Shown: piece by piece, positions 8,153 through 17,314 of the stretch
Numbering within the stretch: position 1 is the stretch's first letter
Layout of the letters: every line of letters begins with the position of its first letter
Translations under genes and position numbers: made by a program
The notes under the pieces: model-generated
The model's database searches: none
Told to the model about the DNA's origin: nothing
What the model saw: only the letters and a program-made list of their open reading frames with translations
Source of the DNA: Pleurobrachia bachei
Taxonomy: Eukaryota; Ctenophora; Tentaculata; Cydippida; Pleurobrachiidae
NCBI GenBank assembly: GCA_000695325.1
Contig: AVPN01000142.1
Span: 33,832-57,144, forward strand
Direction of reading: 5' to 3'
Length of the DNA: 23,313 nucleotides

Positions 8153-8756
8153 ATGAGAAGCTCTGTTTTTCTACTCCGTTAATAAAAACCCGGAACTCAG
8201 TCAGACCTGCTCTTATCTCGACTGTGAATTCGGAACTTGTCTTGAACTGAGTATACGTATCCCTAATCTCTGTTTGCCAACTTCCACCGCTTTGATGATT
8301 GTAGACCAACTGTTCCGGTGGTCTTAGCGCAATATGAAAACCGAATCGCTCCCGGTCTGTGCTGAGATTTATGGAGAAAGGCTCGGTGCTGCCAGAATAA
8401 AAACCTTTCACAATAATTTTATCTCCGACAGTGAGGTACTTCAATGGAGTTTCCGCGGCATTTACATCCACGAACTCGCTAGAAGAAGAGGAAGGAAGGA
8501 CAGGCATACTAGCTCCAATAGAAGAGGAAGGAATAGCAGGCATGCTAGTTGTAGTAGAGGAAGGAATAGGAGGTTCATTGTATGACGGTGGGACAGATTT
8601 ACGCAGCAACTCGTCCTTAGCCCTGTTTTCTCTTCTCAACTTCATCAGGTATTCCACTACGACCTCTTGGGAAACTGCATTCACCTCCTTCTTTAGCTTC
8701 TCATCAGAGGCTGCTTCTAGATCCTCTAGGGTAGAGAAGTACCCCAGACTCTCCAT
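7152..8756 (-). CDS. Three-CRD galectin with N-terminal helical and Pro/Ser region
   Basis: Intronless, 534 aa, with no signal peptide, as usual for galectins (non-classical secretion, beta-galactoside binding). Residues 1-53 are charged and predicted helical (LEDLEAASDEKLKKEV ... LMKLRRENRAKDELLRK), perhaps an oligomerising coil. Residues 54-100 are a Pro/Ser/Thr linker with a PPSY motif (56-59) of WW-ligand type. Three galectin domains follow: about 104-230, 247-375 and 399-527. CRD2 and CRD3 are close to each other (HKLRRPLKPGDRIK start in both), while CRD1 is divergent. The canonical sugar contacts are present in all three: H141/R145/N153/W160/E163, H287/R291/N299/W306/E309 and H440/R444/N452/W459/E462. 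The H-N-P-R motif has FHIALRP or FHLDFRP instead. DHCR7 ends 180 bp upstream on the same strand. Start chosen as the first ATG after an acceptor-like AG. Confidence 0.88.
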   Translation of the reverse strand: MESLGYFSTLEDLEAASDEKLKKEVNAVSQEVVVEYLMKLRRENRAKDELLRKSVPPSYNEPPIPSSTTTSMPAIPSSSIGASMPVLPSSSSSEFVDVNAAETPLKYLTVGDKIIVKGFYSGSTEPFSINLSTDRERFGFHIALRPPEQLVYNHQSGGSWQTEIRDTYTQFKTSSEFTVEIRAGLTEFRVFINGVEKQSFSFKARHLTLAQFRSVWFVHDPIGNRFCAIKAPSALPAFTTFLPTQYHKLRRPLKPGDRIKVFGKFSLGTIKFNINLNRSENRYNFFHLDFRPPKTIVMNTKFSKGWMTEIRDTYKPLGDHEIFEVVIFCDIGSFRAFLNGVEIKQFPYRDDLDKIDQVELVHGSIGNGWFKLEIPKDSTGDEQFGSVPPPLPTTPLPTDHKLRRPLKPGDRIKLLGKFSKGTIKFNVNLKSMQNGFNFFHLDFRPPKTIVMNTKFVHGWLKEIRDTYKPLKDHEEFEVVIFCDIDSFRASLNGVEIKKFPYRDDLDKIDQISLVHGSNGNGWFELEMPHLVAFH

Positions 8757-8760
8757 GGTC

Positions 8761-8762
8761 CT
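8761..8762 (-). promoter_or_regulatory. splice-acceptor-like AG just before the galectin start
   Basis: On the minus strand, CAACTTCTCTCATAG ends four bases (GACC) before the ATG: a pyrimidine tract plus AG. It would suit trans-splicing or a 5'-UTR intron. Confidence 0.4.
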
Positions 8763-8936
8763 ATGAGAGAAGTTGGTATGAAAATATCAACAGATAACGA
8801 TCTTTTTCGTGTGAGAATCGAATCTTGAAGTTCTGTCGAAGCCAGAATGTTTTTACAAACAACACGTCTATTAAAGATATAAATCTGAACAAAAATTAAA
8901 ACATCACAAGTCCCTTTAAAAGAGTCCACCCACTGG

Positions 8937-10241
8937 TTAAAAGACACCCGGTATAATCTTGTAGGGGACATGTTTACAGTAGGCATCCCACCAGGTCCCG
9001 TATTTCGCAGCACATTTCTCATCATCCCTATAGGTCCTGTGTACCAACAGGATGACCAGGAATATGGTATATGAGAAGGGCATGATATGGGTCAGCCCTG
9101 CTGGAACACTCCAGAAGAATGCAAGCAGTATCTCAGGGAGATAGTGGAAGTGCCGTGCTACACCCCACCAGCCAGAATAAAGAAGCAGGGACTCCCTCTT
9201 TTCACCACTTTCTAAGGTGTACTGGGCTCTAATGACCTTGGCAGGTTTGCCCCACACCAGGCACTTCCCCTCAGATGACCTCACAGCCTGTTTCTGCCAG
9301 TCTGCCAGGTAGTTGACGGCTATAGAGGCGGTACCGAGGAAGAGTATAACTGCAGACCAGAGGGGCCCCAAAACCACGGGGTTCTCCACGAGGAAGAGCG
9401 AGGGACAGGTGTAGAAACCAGGAACGTAGACCAGGCAACCCCAGCAAATGTAGTACCCAGCTCTGTCTGTCATGATGTCCGTGGTTCGCATGTACCCAGC
9501 CTCCCACCAGAAGAACTTGGTGAAGTAGATCATTAGTAGAGTGGTGCTCACCCAGATACTTTCTACAAAGCCGTGTAGCTCGTAGCTCTTTAGAGAAAAG
9601 ATGAGTGTGAGAAGAGGCCAAACTGTCATGCCAAATCTGCAGTTTGTAAAAACTTTCACATCGATACCTAGAATTCTTGGATAAAGCTCAGTGCCCCAAT
9701 AGAAGTCGAATATTAGGCTACCAGTGGTACCATGGTCGGATGTGGTAGGCCAATAATATCCCTTCGTCATAAGGATCAAACAAACAACTAGACTAAGGAG
9801 GGTCAGAGTAAGCAGAAGCTCATTAAAATGGTCGTATAGAACAGTTGGTGTTGAACCATTCAGTTTCAGGTAGTAGGTAAGGATTCCAAATGTTACCATG
9901 GTTACCAGATAGCAGTAGAAACCGTTGTCAGTGTATACTGGGGTGTTGCCTTTCGGTGTGACTGGTCCTGTAACTGTTGGTCCTGGCATAACTAACTGTA
10001 GCACCGCTGCAAAGAGCATATAGCCAAACAGGTAGATCATAACGGTGGGGGAGGCCAAAGTGAATCCACCAAATACCCTTGAAATTCCTTCATGTGCAGT
10101 GAGTGTGCTTAGTTCTTCCACCAATTGAAGGAAGGAGCCGTTAGTTTTGGTAGCTGTATACCAAAGTACCATAACAATTGTAGGCGAGTAGACCATGAGA
10201 CATAACGGTGATATGACACGGTGAAATAATCCTTCCACCAT
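8937..10241 (-). CDS. DHCR7: 7-dehydrocholesterol reductase (ERG4/ERG24 family)
   Basis: Intronless, 434 aa (human DHCR7 475). NADPH-dependent reduction of the C7-C8 double bond of 7-dehydrosterols, in the ER membrane, at the end of cholesterol synthesis. Several hydrophobic membrane segments are visible (about 11-28, 64-84, 108-124, 141-158, 205-216, 229-243, 290-306, 372-400). Family motifs: KGYYWPTTSDHGTTG (160-174), GTELYPR (183-189), the ERG4/ERG24 signature LLYSGWWGVARHFHYLPE (353-370), and the C-terminus RDDEKCAAKYGTWWDAYCKHVPYKIIPGVF in pieces at 405-434. The segment SSEGKCLVWGKPAKVI (322-337) matches DHCR7 better than TM7SF2 or lamin B receptor. The N-terminus is shorter than in vertebrates. 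The start is the first ATG after an acceptor-like site. Confidence 0.92.
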   Translation of the reverse strand: MVEGLFHRVISPLCLMVYSPTIVMVLWYTATKTNGSFLQLVEELSTLTAHEGISRVFGGFTLASPTVMIYLFGYMLFAAVLQLVMPGPTVTGPVTPKGNTPVYTDNGFYCYLVTMVTFGILTYYLKLNGSTPTVLYDHFNELLLTLTLLSLVVCLILMTKGYYWPTTSDHGTTGSLIFDFYWGTELYPRILGIDVKVFTNCRFGMTVWPLLTLIFSLKSYELHGFVESIWVSTTLLMIYFTKFFWWEAGYMRTTDIMTDRAGYYICWGCLVYVPGFYTCPSLFLVENPVVLGPLWSAVILFLGTASIAVNYLADWQKQAVRSSEGKCLVWGKPAKVIRAQYTLESGEKRESLLLYSGWWGVARHFHYLPEILLAFFWSVPAGLTHIMPFSYTIFLVILLVHRTYRDDEKCAAKYGTWWDAYCKHVPYKIIPGVF

Positions 10242-10846
10242 GATATCCGGGTTTACCTAAATAAACAATTTTAATTTCAGGTCAAAATCAGATAAAAATG
10301 CAAGCCTCTAGGCAAGTGTTTGTGATCTATTCAGATCGGAGATTTTTTCCCATTTCCATAAGCCATTGTGGGATTGGGCAGCTTTTAAAAGCTTTGAAAA
10401 GCGGGCCAGCGGCGCATAACGCATATCAAGCGCAAAAAAAAACTTGATGAGCTGCTTCAGCACAAGAATTAAAATCTTGAGTCTTAACTACAACCCGACC
10501 CTAAAAACCGACAGAATCTCACGAAGCGACGGGTTTAGTATTGGCAAACGCTGCTAGCCCAAATAATAAGGCAGCGCTTTTCAAGGTTTCGTAAAAAAGA
10601 TCGAAGTCAAATATAATAATTTACCCCGTAAAAAGGAACAAAACCATATAGTCCGGTCATATGACGTTTTTTTCTCGGCGTAAAAGTTGTAAATCTAATT
10701 CCACTTCTATGGCACTCTAATAGGTCCCTAGAAACACAACAAAAACAGCCCGGTCGGTACGTGGTGGAGAACTTGCCTTAATTGGGCCTAATTGGTTACA
10801 GGGTAGTTTCAGCATGAAGCCAACACACTTAGTACCCTTAGAATAG
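10242..10846. other. intergenic upstream of DHCR7, no gene seen
   Basis: A/T-rich sequence with stop codons in all frames and a 9-A run near 10434-10442. I recognise no coding exon, RNA gene or terminal repeat. It must contain the DHCR7 promoter if DHCR7 is transcribed independently. Confidence 0.45.
10257..10258 (-). promoter_or_regulatory. splice-acceptor-like AG upstream of DHCR7
   Basis: On the minus strand, ATTGTTTATTTAG ends 15 bases before the DHCR7 ATG. It is a weaker pyrimidine tract than the other sites, but in the same relative position. Confidence 0.3.
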
Positions 10847-11175
10847 GAGTAGAGAAAAAACCAAGGGCACTAGAGTGATCAGCGTCCTCACATTAGTGGG
10901 GGTAGGTGCTAGAATTAAGTCTCTATCTCATCTGGTTAATTAGATAATTGGATAATTAGATGCGCACATAGCCGTTTTATGGTTATACGGTAAAAACCGT
11001 CTTAGGAAACGAGTAGAGAAAAAACCGAGGGCACTAGAGTGATCAGCGTTCTCGAATTAGTGGTGTAGGTACCAAAAAAAAGTTCCTATCTCATCTGGTT
11101 AATTAGTTAATTGGATAATTAGATGTGCACATAGCCGTTTTTGGCCATATGGCTGTAGCCACTTAGGAGTGGCGT
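10847..11175. repeat. 164-bp tandem repeat, two diverged units
   Basis: Units start at 10847 and 11011 with GAGTAGAGAAAAAACC. They share GGGCACTAGAGTGATCAGCG, TCTCATCTGGTTAATTAG, TAATTGGATAATTAGATG and CACATAGCCGTTTT. The two differ in the middle (about 10900-10920 against 11060-11082) and at the end. The second unit runs almost to the assembly gap, and GGAGTGGCGTAGAGAC at 11165-11180 may begin a third, divergent unit. Confidence 0.85.
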
Positions 11176-11191
11176 AGAGACTTTTCACTGG

Positions 11192-11718
11192 NNNNNNNNN
11201 NNNNNNNNNNNNNNNNNNNNNNNNNNNNNNNNNNNNNNNNNNNNNNNNNNNNNNNNNNNNNNNNNNNNNNNNNNNNNNNNNNNNNNNNNNNNNNNNNNNN
11301 NNNNNNNNNNNNNNNNNNNNNNNNNNNNNNNNNNNNNNNNNNNNNNNNNNNNNNNNNNNNNNNNNNNNNNNNNNNNNNNNNNNNNNNNNNNNNNNNNNNN
11401 NNNNNNNNNNNNNNNNNNNNNNNNNNNNNNNNNNNNNNNNNNNNNNNNNNNNNNNNNNNNNNNNNNNNNNNNNNNNNNNNNNNNNNNNNNNNNNNNNNNN
11501 NNNNNNNNNNNNNNNNNNNNNNNNNNNNNNNNNNNNNNNNNNNNNNNNNNNNNNNNNNNNNNNNNNNNNNNNNNNNNNNNNNNNNNNNNNNNNNNNNNNN
11601 NNNNNNNNNNNNNNNNNNNNNNNNNNNNNNNNNNNNNNNNNNNNNNNNNNNNNNNNNNNNNNNNNNNNNNNNNNNNNNNNNNNNNNNNNNNNNNNNNNNN
11701 NNNNNNNNNNNNNNNNNN
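11192..11718. other. assembly gap (527 N)
   Basis: A run of N between the 164-bp tandem repeat and the coding part of the PHD-like gene. Translated frames across it have no meaning. Confidence 1.
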
Positions 11719-12253
11719 GGTAGCTGAACTTCCTATGGCTTGTGGCACTCATGGGCGGAGTATCCGCATCTGCCGGGCCTGTGAGTGCTTCCAAGTTAAA
11801 CATCCTGGTGCAACCTTCACAAACCCACACAAAGCCGGGGGTAGTGAGTAGGGACTGTTTAAGGATCTGTTCACAGTCATGTGATCCTCCACCACAACTA
11901 GCACAGCGGAATTTAGGGCTGTCTCCTCTTTCCAGTGTGTATTGGGATTTGCACGCTGAACAATCCTGTGGAAACAATCCCTCGATGCCCATTATAATCC
12001 AGTCAATCAGGCTATCCCTAGTTCTGTACCTGGGTTCTCCCGAATCGTCATGGGGTGTACCTCCGAGGAACGCGGCGGCAGCATGTAGGGTATCGTCATT
12101 ACACTTTGCCAGGTTCTTCATGTTGGTGTCGTGTTTTACCTTAACGTTGTACACTTTCAGGAGACGTTTGACTACGTCATTGGCATCTGCCTGGTTCCTC
12201 AACTTCATCAGGATCTCACCGTGTAGCTTGATATCATCATCCTCTTTTGACAT
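11719..12253 (-). CDS. PHD-like zinc-finger protein, N-terminal part, unidentified
   Basis: 178 residues are visible before the frame enters the gap, so the C-terminus is unknown. Residues 1-95 are alpha-helical in character (MSKEDDDIKLHGEILMKLRN ... DSLIDWIIMGIEGLFP). Residues 98-148 form a C4HC3-type pattern: C98-x2-C101, C117-x2-C120, H125-x1-C127, C145-x2-C148, with a Trp (W143) two residues before the last Cys pair as in PHD fingers. H-x1-C in place of H-x2-C is atypical. I do not recognise the family. It could be a host chromatin-type protein or the first ORF of a retrotransposon, since some CR1-like LINEs carry a PHD-like finger in ORF1. The adjacent tandem repeat and gap favour repetitive DNA. 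Start chosen as the first ATG after an acceptor-like AG. Confidence 0.6.
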
Positions 12254-12256
12254 TGT

Positions 12257-12258
12257 CT
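12257..12258 (-). promoter_or_regulatory. splice-acceptor-like AG just before the PHD-like start
   Basis: On the minus strand, CAATCCCCCTGTAG ends three bases (ACA) before the ATG. Confidence 0.35.
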
Positions 12259-13023
12259 ACAGGGGGATTGAGGGGCACGAGGTACCGCCTCAAATTAATT
12301 TGTTTAAAGTAGTGTTGAAAAGTCACGTCTCACTACACATCCACCACGCCCCAGGGCCCTGCAGGGGACTGCAGCGCAGTTGAGGCACAAATAACTTTTA
12401 ACCTGTGATCAAAAATCTTATCTACGGAATCCCGAGACCCGATTTGTGAGACCTCTGGCCTGGCCGCGTGGCAACAGCCAACAACATAACATAAGAGAGT
12501 TGCCTGCAGTACAGGTGACTCAACGATGTCAGTGTAAACCATGACACGCCAAACAAAAATCTTGAAGCTGTACGGCAAAAAGGCATAATAAAGTCATCTG
12601 GTCATTAAATTTAGAAAACGAGCAAAATTGAGCAAGACCAAATTGTATCATGTGTGCGTATCTAAGATCCCATTCAGTGCCAATAAAAGCTAAAGCTTGT
12701 GAGTCTCCTGGAGGTTCTTGGAGGCCTCTGTACTGTTTTACAAATCGCTATTTAGTTTATTTCATTATTCATTATTCATACCGGCGAGAGTTGGATTATA
12801 GCGTCACTGCTCGAAATGGAGCGAACTCCAAAGGCTTAATGCAGATCGCCGTATTATAGCAGATATCTCCCCACTGTGCGATTTCTTAAGTAGTTGAAAA
12901 TAACAGAGTTGTTGTGACCTTAAAATAGTTAAAACCCGTGTACCGTGTAGGTATGTGAAATATGATAGCACATGTCGGCCAAGTGTTCAGTAAATAACCC
13001 ATTTGAAAGCCTCTCACCCATTT
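12259..13023. other. divergent intergenic region
   Basis: Lies between the minus-strand PHD-like gene and the plus-strand GATAD2-like gene. It must hold their promoters or leader exons. I see no conserved ORF, tRNA or obvious TATA element in a convincing place. Confidence 0.4.
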
Positions 13024-13025
13024 AG
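13024..13025 (+). promoter_or_regulatory. splice-acceptor-like AG just before the GATAD2-like start
   Basis: CCTCTCACCCATTTAG ends directly before an out-of-frame ATG (13026) and four bases before the coding ATG (13030). If this is a trans-splice or 5'-UTR intron acceptor, the first ATG in the mature message is out of frame and very short. Confidence 0.4.
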
Positions 13026-13029
13026 ATGA

Positions 13030-16000
13030 ATGAAGCCACTACCAGGAAATGCTAAAAACTCTCCACAGCAAATGATGGGCGCTGATAACTCCCCTAAAAA
13101 AGAGAAAACGGAGAAGCCTTTACGATTATCACTCTCTCGATCGAAACTGATTCACATACCGGATTCCATGGACATCGAGTCCGTGAAGCAAACCGAGGAA
13201 AATATTAACGGGAACAAGATTCCAGAAACACCAGAAAAGGGGAAAGAAAAGACGGTGGGAGGGCAGTCGGACGTGAAGATCAACGGAGAAAAAGTTAAAA
13301 CTAGAAGACCTGCAGAAATATCTCAAACAAAGACTCCAAAAGACAATTTGGGTGCGAAAAAGACTGAAGGGAGACCTGTATCTGCGGCTAAGATTTACCA
13401 AGAATTAGCCTCATTGGAAGCTGTTGGAAAAGCAAAGAAAATGGGCAATATATTGAGTCCTCAAAAGAACGCTGAATCTAAAGTTGACAAAACGAAAGAC
13501 TGTGATCAAAATAAGGACAAAAGTGTTAGGGATGCCGAAGTGGATGTAGAAAAGTCAGGCCAGAGCAGGATAGAACCACTAGCGAATGAAGGTGATTCAT
13601 CAGTAAGCAGAGAAACTGAAAAAACCAAATCTCCTGAACCAGTCGAATCCAACTATTCTGAACCTGACCAGATTCAAGTGCCCAAACGGCCAAAGTCATC
13701 GGAATATACCTCCCCAGAAATGGTTCAAGTCTCCAAACGACCAAAACCAACGGAATCCGGTTCTCCTGAGCTAGTACAAGAACCCAAACAACCAAAGTCA
13801 GCAGATTGTATCTCTTCAGAACAGATTGAAGGACCCAAAGTGACAGAACCAGCCGTTATCGAAATTGATTCTTCGCCTGAAAGCACAAGTAGTGAAAGCG
13901 ATTCGGAATCAGAGAGCGATGAATGTGAAGTAACGGAAGTAAGAATCGTGAAGATGAAGCCAGTCCTAAAGCTCAAGGCTAGACCTTTCTCCCTGTGTCT
14001 CACCAAGAGGAAGTTATCTGAGGAAAAGATGACCTTGCTTCGAAGTTACTGTCTTCGAAAAAAGGTATAATGACTTTGATGATTTTTAGGGAATTAATAA
14101 AAGGTTACTCCATAACCATACCGGTTTTCACATTCTCTACTTTCCACCCCTCAGGAACAGCCGAAGCTACCAGTACCTAAACCGAGACTATCGCTTGAGC
14201 TTGGTGCAAAAATGAAGGTTACGCCTACTCGAGCAGAACTTAGAATGGGCCGAAGTTCAGAACCAATTCGTCCATCCTCGAATAGCATCCCATATACGAA
14301 CAAGTTCGAACGATTCTTTAGTCCAGAGCTAAACAGGTATTGCACACTGTTTTTCACTATATTATTGCAGTTCAAGAATGGTCACTCACAAGCTCCATGA
14401 ATGTCCTTATCGCCACCTATCCGATAACAAAATCTACTTCCTTCTTTCAGAGTTAAAAGTCAAAGTGCTGTTATACTCACGGACAGGTCACCTTCCACTA
14501 AGAATCGGCCCGGGTAAGTTGATCTGTCCGTATACAACTAGTAGATTTAAAAATCGAATAACCAATGAAATGGGCTAAAAAGTATAAAAATGCGAGCCGG
14601 TGCCCTGGTTTCGGGCCATCGTATTCATTTTTTGATGTTTCTAAAATTATTCCCAAATTTTACGATGGTCTAATCATAAATGTCATTAGAGATAACACAG
14701 AATCGGGGCCATCGCCCTAGTTCCACTTGTATTGCTTCCATCCCTACTGGTCGAGATTAGCTCTCTCCATCTGTTCTATCAAGCTACACATCCGATTCTG
14801 TTCACCCAGCCCTGTTTGTTTCTCTTGTTCGTTTCTCTGTTTGTTTCTCTGTTTCAATGTTGCAGTATGTAATCCCGGCAGTTTATTCTGGCGGCAGTTT
14901 GAACTACAATTATGTTATTCATCGTTTGACTGTCACGACACAAGAAATTATCCCACAAATTATCCATGTTATCAGCTCATAGAACTTCTTGATGAGTCTA
15001 GTTGTTCCTATATGTAACTTGATCAGCATCTAAGGATTTCACTGTACCCTATGCAACAAACCGAACACTATCCCAATAAGTTAGCTCACTGTTCCCCACA
15101 GCAACAACAAGTTCTCCCTATTTCAGGAACAATGTTGCTGTGATATTATCGGAGAGTAGTATCAGCTCTGACGAAGAAGATGCGACAAAACCAAAGTATG
15201 TTTAGATTCTTCATAAAAGTTAAAATATCATATTTAGCTACATCACCCACTGTTTATCTGTATTAACCCCACCCCATTGTTCCAGGCTACCAGCCGCTAT
15301 CATAATAAGCGAAGGAGAGGATGGAGATGAGGATTATCAACAACCAGTGGAGGTACGTGCCAACCTCATGGTATTATTTAGCAGTTAGTTAGAAACAATT
15401 GAGTCGGATTGAGTATTAAGTTGCCTCGTGAGGTAACAGAAGCCCCTAACAGAAGTTCAATTTCAGGAACCTGAAGAGGCAACAGATAAATTCTTTGAAA
15501 AACTGAAGAACCTGCAAGATACTCGACACCAGCAAAGCCCAAGATATGCACAGATCACACATCCAATGAAAATGGTCGATCCTCATGAACGGGGCCCGAC
15601 CATGATTAACAGAAAACATTGCTATTTCGGTCAAACTATCCACAAGGAGCACAATTATAGTTCGTCCATAGCTGGACCATCCAATCCTGAGTGTCGGGTA
15701 ACAGCTCATAAAAGGTTTTGGAAGAAACGAAACAAATCGTACCAATTGGAGTACAAAAAGTTCACAGATAGTCTAGAAAAACCGGCGTATGTTATGAGTG
15801 AACCGTGGATGTTTGTTCCTGTTTTATCAGATATCGATGGGGAGTTGACGACCTTGAAAACTGGTCTAGGATTTGAAGAAGTCGCGAGGGCCATGCTAAA
15901 AAAGGAACAACCTTGTAATGCCAAATCTGTGACGGATTTGGTATGTGCTAGATGTGACATTGACTTTTCTTTTGAGTGGTTCACGTTTAAAGCTCAGCGG

Positions 16001-16141
16001 TTGTGTGGGATGTGTTATAAGCTGGAGGTTAAGAACCGTAATGGAGTGATTTATTGGACTGAGGTTACTTCACAAGTTCGAGAGTTTACAAAACGGGAAA
16101 ATATTAGGAAACCTTCAACTCCAGCCCCGAAAATACCCTAA
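13030..16141 (+). CDS. GATAD2/p66-like zinc-finger protein with SIM-like motifs, six exons
   Basis: Exons with GT-AG borders in frame: 13030-14064, 14155-14336, 14451-14513, 15127-15195, 15286-15352, 15467-16141, giving 696 aa. Exon 1 is disordered, Lys/Glu/Ser-rich, with a 17-18-residue repeat of pattern SPExVQxxKxPK at about 210-275 and a VIEID motif (276-280) before a Ser/acidic run. Exons 3, 4 and 5 encode AVILTDRSPS, VAVILSESSISSDEED and AAIIISEGEDGDED, which resemble SUMO-interaction motifs. Exon 6 ends with a GATA-type finger C632-x2-C635-x16-C652-x2-C655 with a Trp at 643, preceded by GLGFEEVARAMLKKE. This resembles the GLEEVVQNLLE plus finger region (CR2) of GATAD2/p66, a NuRD subunit. 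The CR1 coiled coil that binds MBD2/3 is not recognisable, so NuRD membership is uncertain. The start is the first ATG in this frame (a stop lies just upstream). Probably nuclear. Confidence 0.7.
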
Positions 16142-17314
16142 TTTATTGCACTGTTTTTTAATTCACATTTTATCGCGAGCTTTTTTGAATGGACTGAGGG
16201 AAGACAGATTTTTAAACTTGTCCACCAATTGGAATTTGCTTTCATTTGTAACCACTGAATTTTCTTTCACCTGTTGATATTTTGAGTGTTTCTGCATCAG
16301 AAATCCAAATGCTATAAATGACATGCTCCGCATCGAAATGCCCGCCAACCCTGTGACAGTATTGCGCGGTGACGACTCAAAAGGACATTTTAGCGCGGGG
16401 ACGTTTTAAGCGTGTGCGCGTAACAACGAAGTGTTGACATCTCGCGCAGTTGCACTTTCATAAAGATCATGTCGGCGCGCCTTCCATGGCTAACCCCACT
16501 CATACCAATCAGTCCGGGCAGTTTGGAAACTGGTCTTGCACACGGTGTGCTTCTATTTCGGCTAGTTCAACAGTCTCTCTCCTTCTAAAGCGGGCCACGT
16601 GGGATGCCATGCTTCTATTCACGGCTATTCGGTGATGACTACTGCTATACTAGACCGAAGTTAGAACACGGATAAGATGTGAAAAGAGAAAGATGTGATT
16701 GAAAAGAGAAAGATGTGAGTGAGGGATGATCTCTCTCTCCCACTCACTGCGTTGCTGTCATTACATGATTGGGTAATCACGCCCGATCCACACCATTATT
16801 CCTCATCACTAAATCATCATGGTTCACACTACTTGAGCTTGGAGTAGAAATATCACGCGGCTTCATACGGATGAACGGATTTGACTGTGTGTCTCATTTT
16901 AGTAAGATCATATCGAAAACACATTAGTTTTGGGTTGGGTAAAGTAGTATTGTATATGTATTTGAGGAGAAATATATTGTACACACACACAAAGAGACCC
17001 ATACACATCACTTCCATACAATGTCAAACAATTCTCCTCCTCCTCTATCCATAGATATTGTCTAATTCTCCTCCTCTATCCCTATATTGTCCAACCTTCT
17101 CTGGTTCCCAATATTACAGTAAAGAGTTAAAGGATCTGAATCCCTTCTACCCTGAATCCTGATTCCCTCTATTCTCCGGCAATGAGTTATAAAGGAGCTG
17201 GCTCCAGCTGCCCTACTACTTTTGGGTCAAATTGTTCAATATATAACGGTCTCACAAACACGTAGCGCAAAGTAACATATGCAAATCAACCTATATATTT
17301 CTAATGACAGTCAA
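16142..17314. other. convergent intergenic region, unit 1
   Basis: Lies between the p66-like stop and the liprin 3' exon, and contains both 3' flanks. It has a CpG-rich stretch (16345-16620), short direct repeats AAAGAGAAAGATGTGA near 16680-16720, a CA run near 16981-16990 and pyrimidine-rich repeats (TTCTCCTCCTC) near 17030-17090. No further gene is supported, and short ORFs are not conserved in unit 2. Confidence 0.5.

Noticed and set aside
11185-11748. Long open frames across the N gap
   Set aside because: They consist of unknown bases. Only the part from 11719 on has real sequence.
15467-16141. GCNA/SprT-type protease (SIM-rich acidic protein)
   Set aside because: The SIM-like motifs suggested it, but there is no HExxH metalloprotease motif, and the finger spacing fits a GATA-type finger instead.
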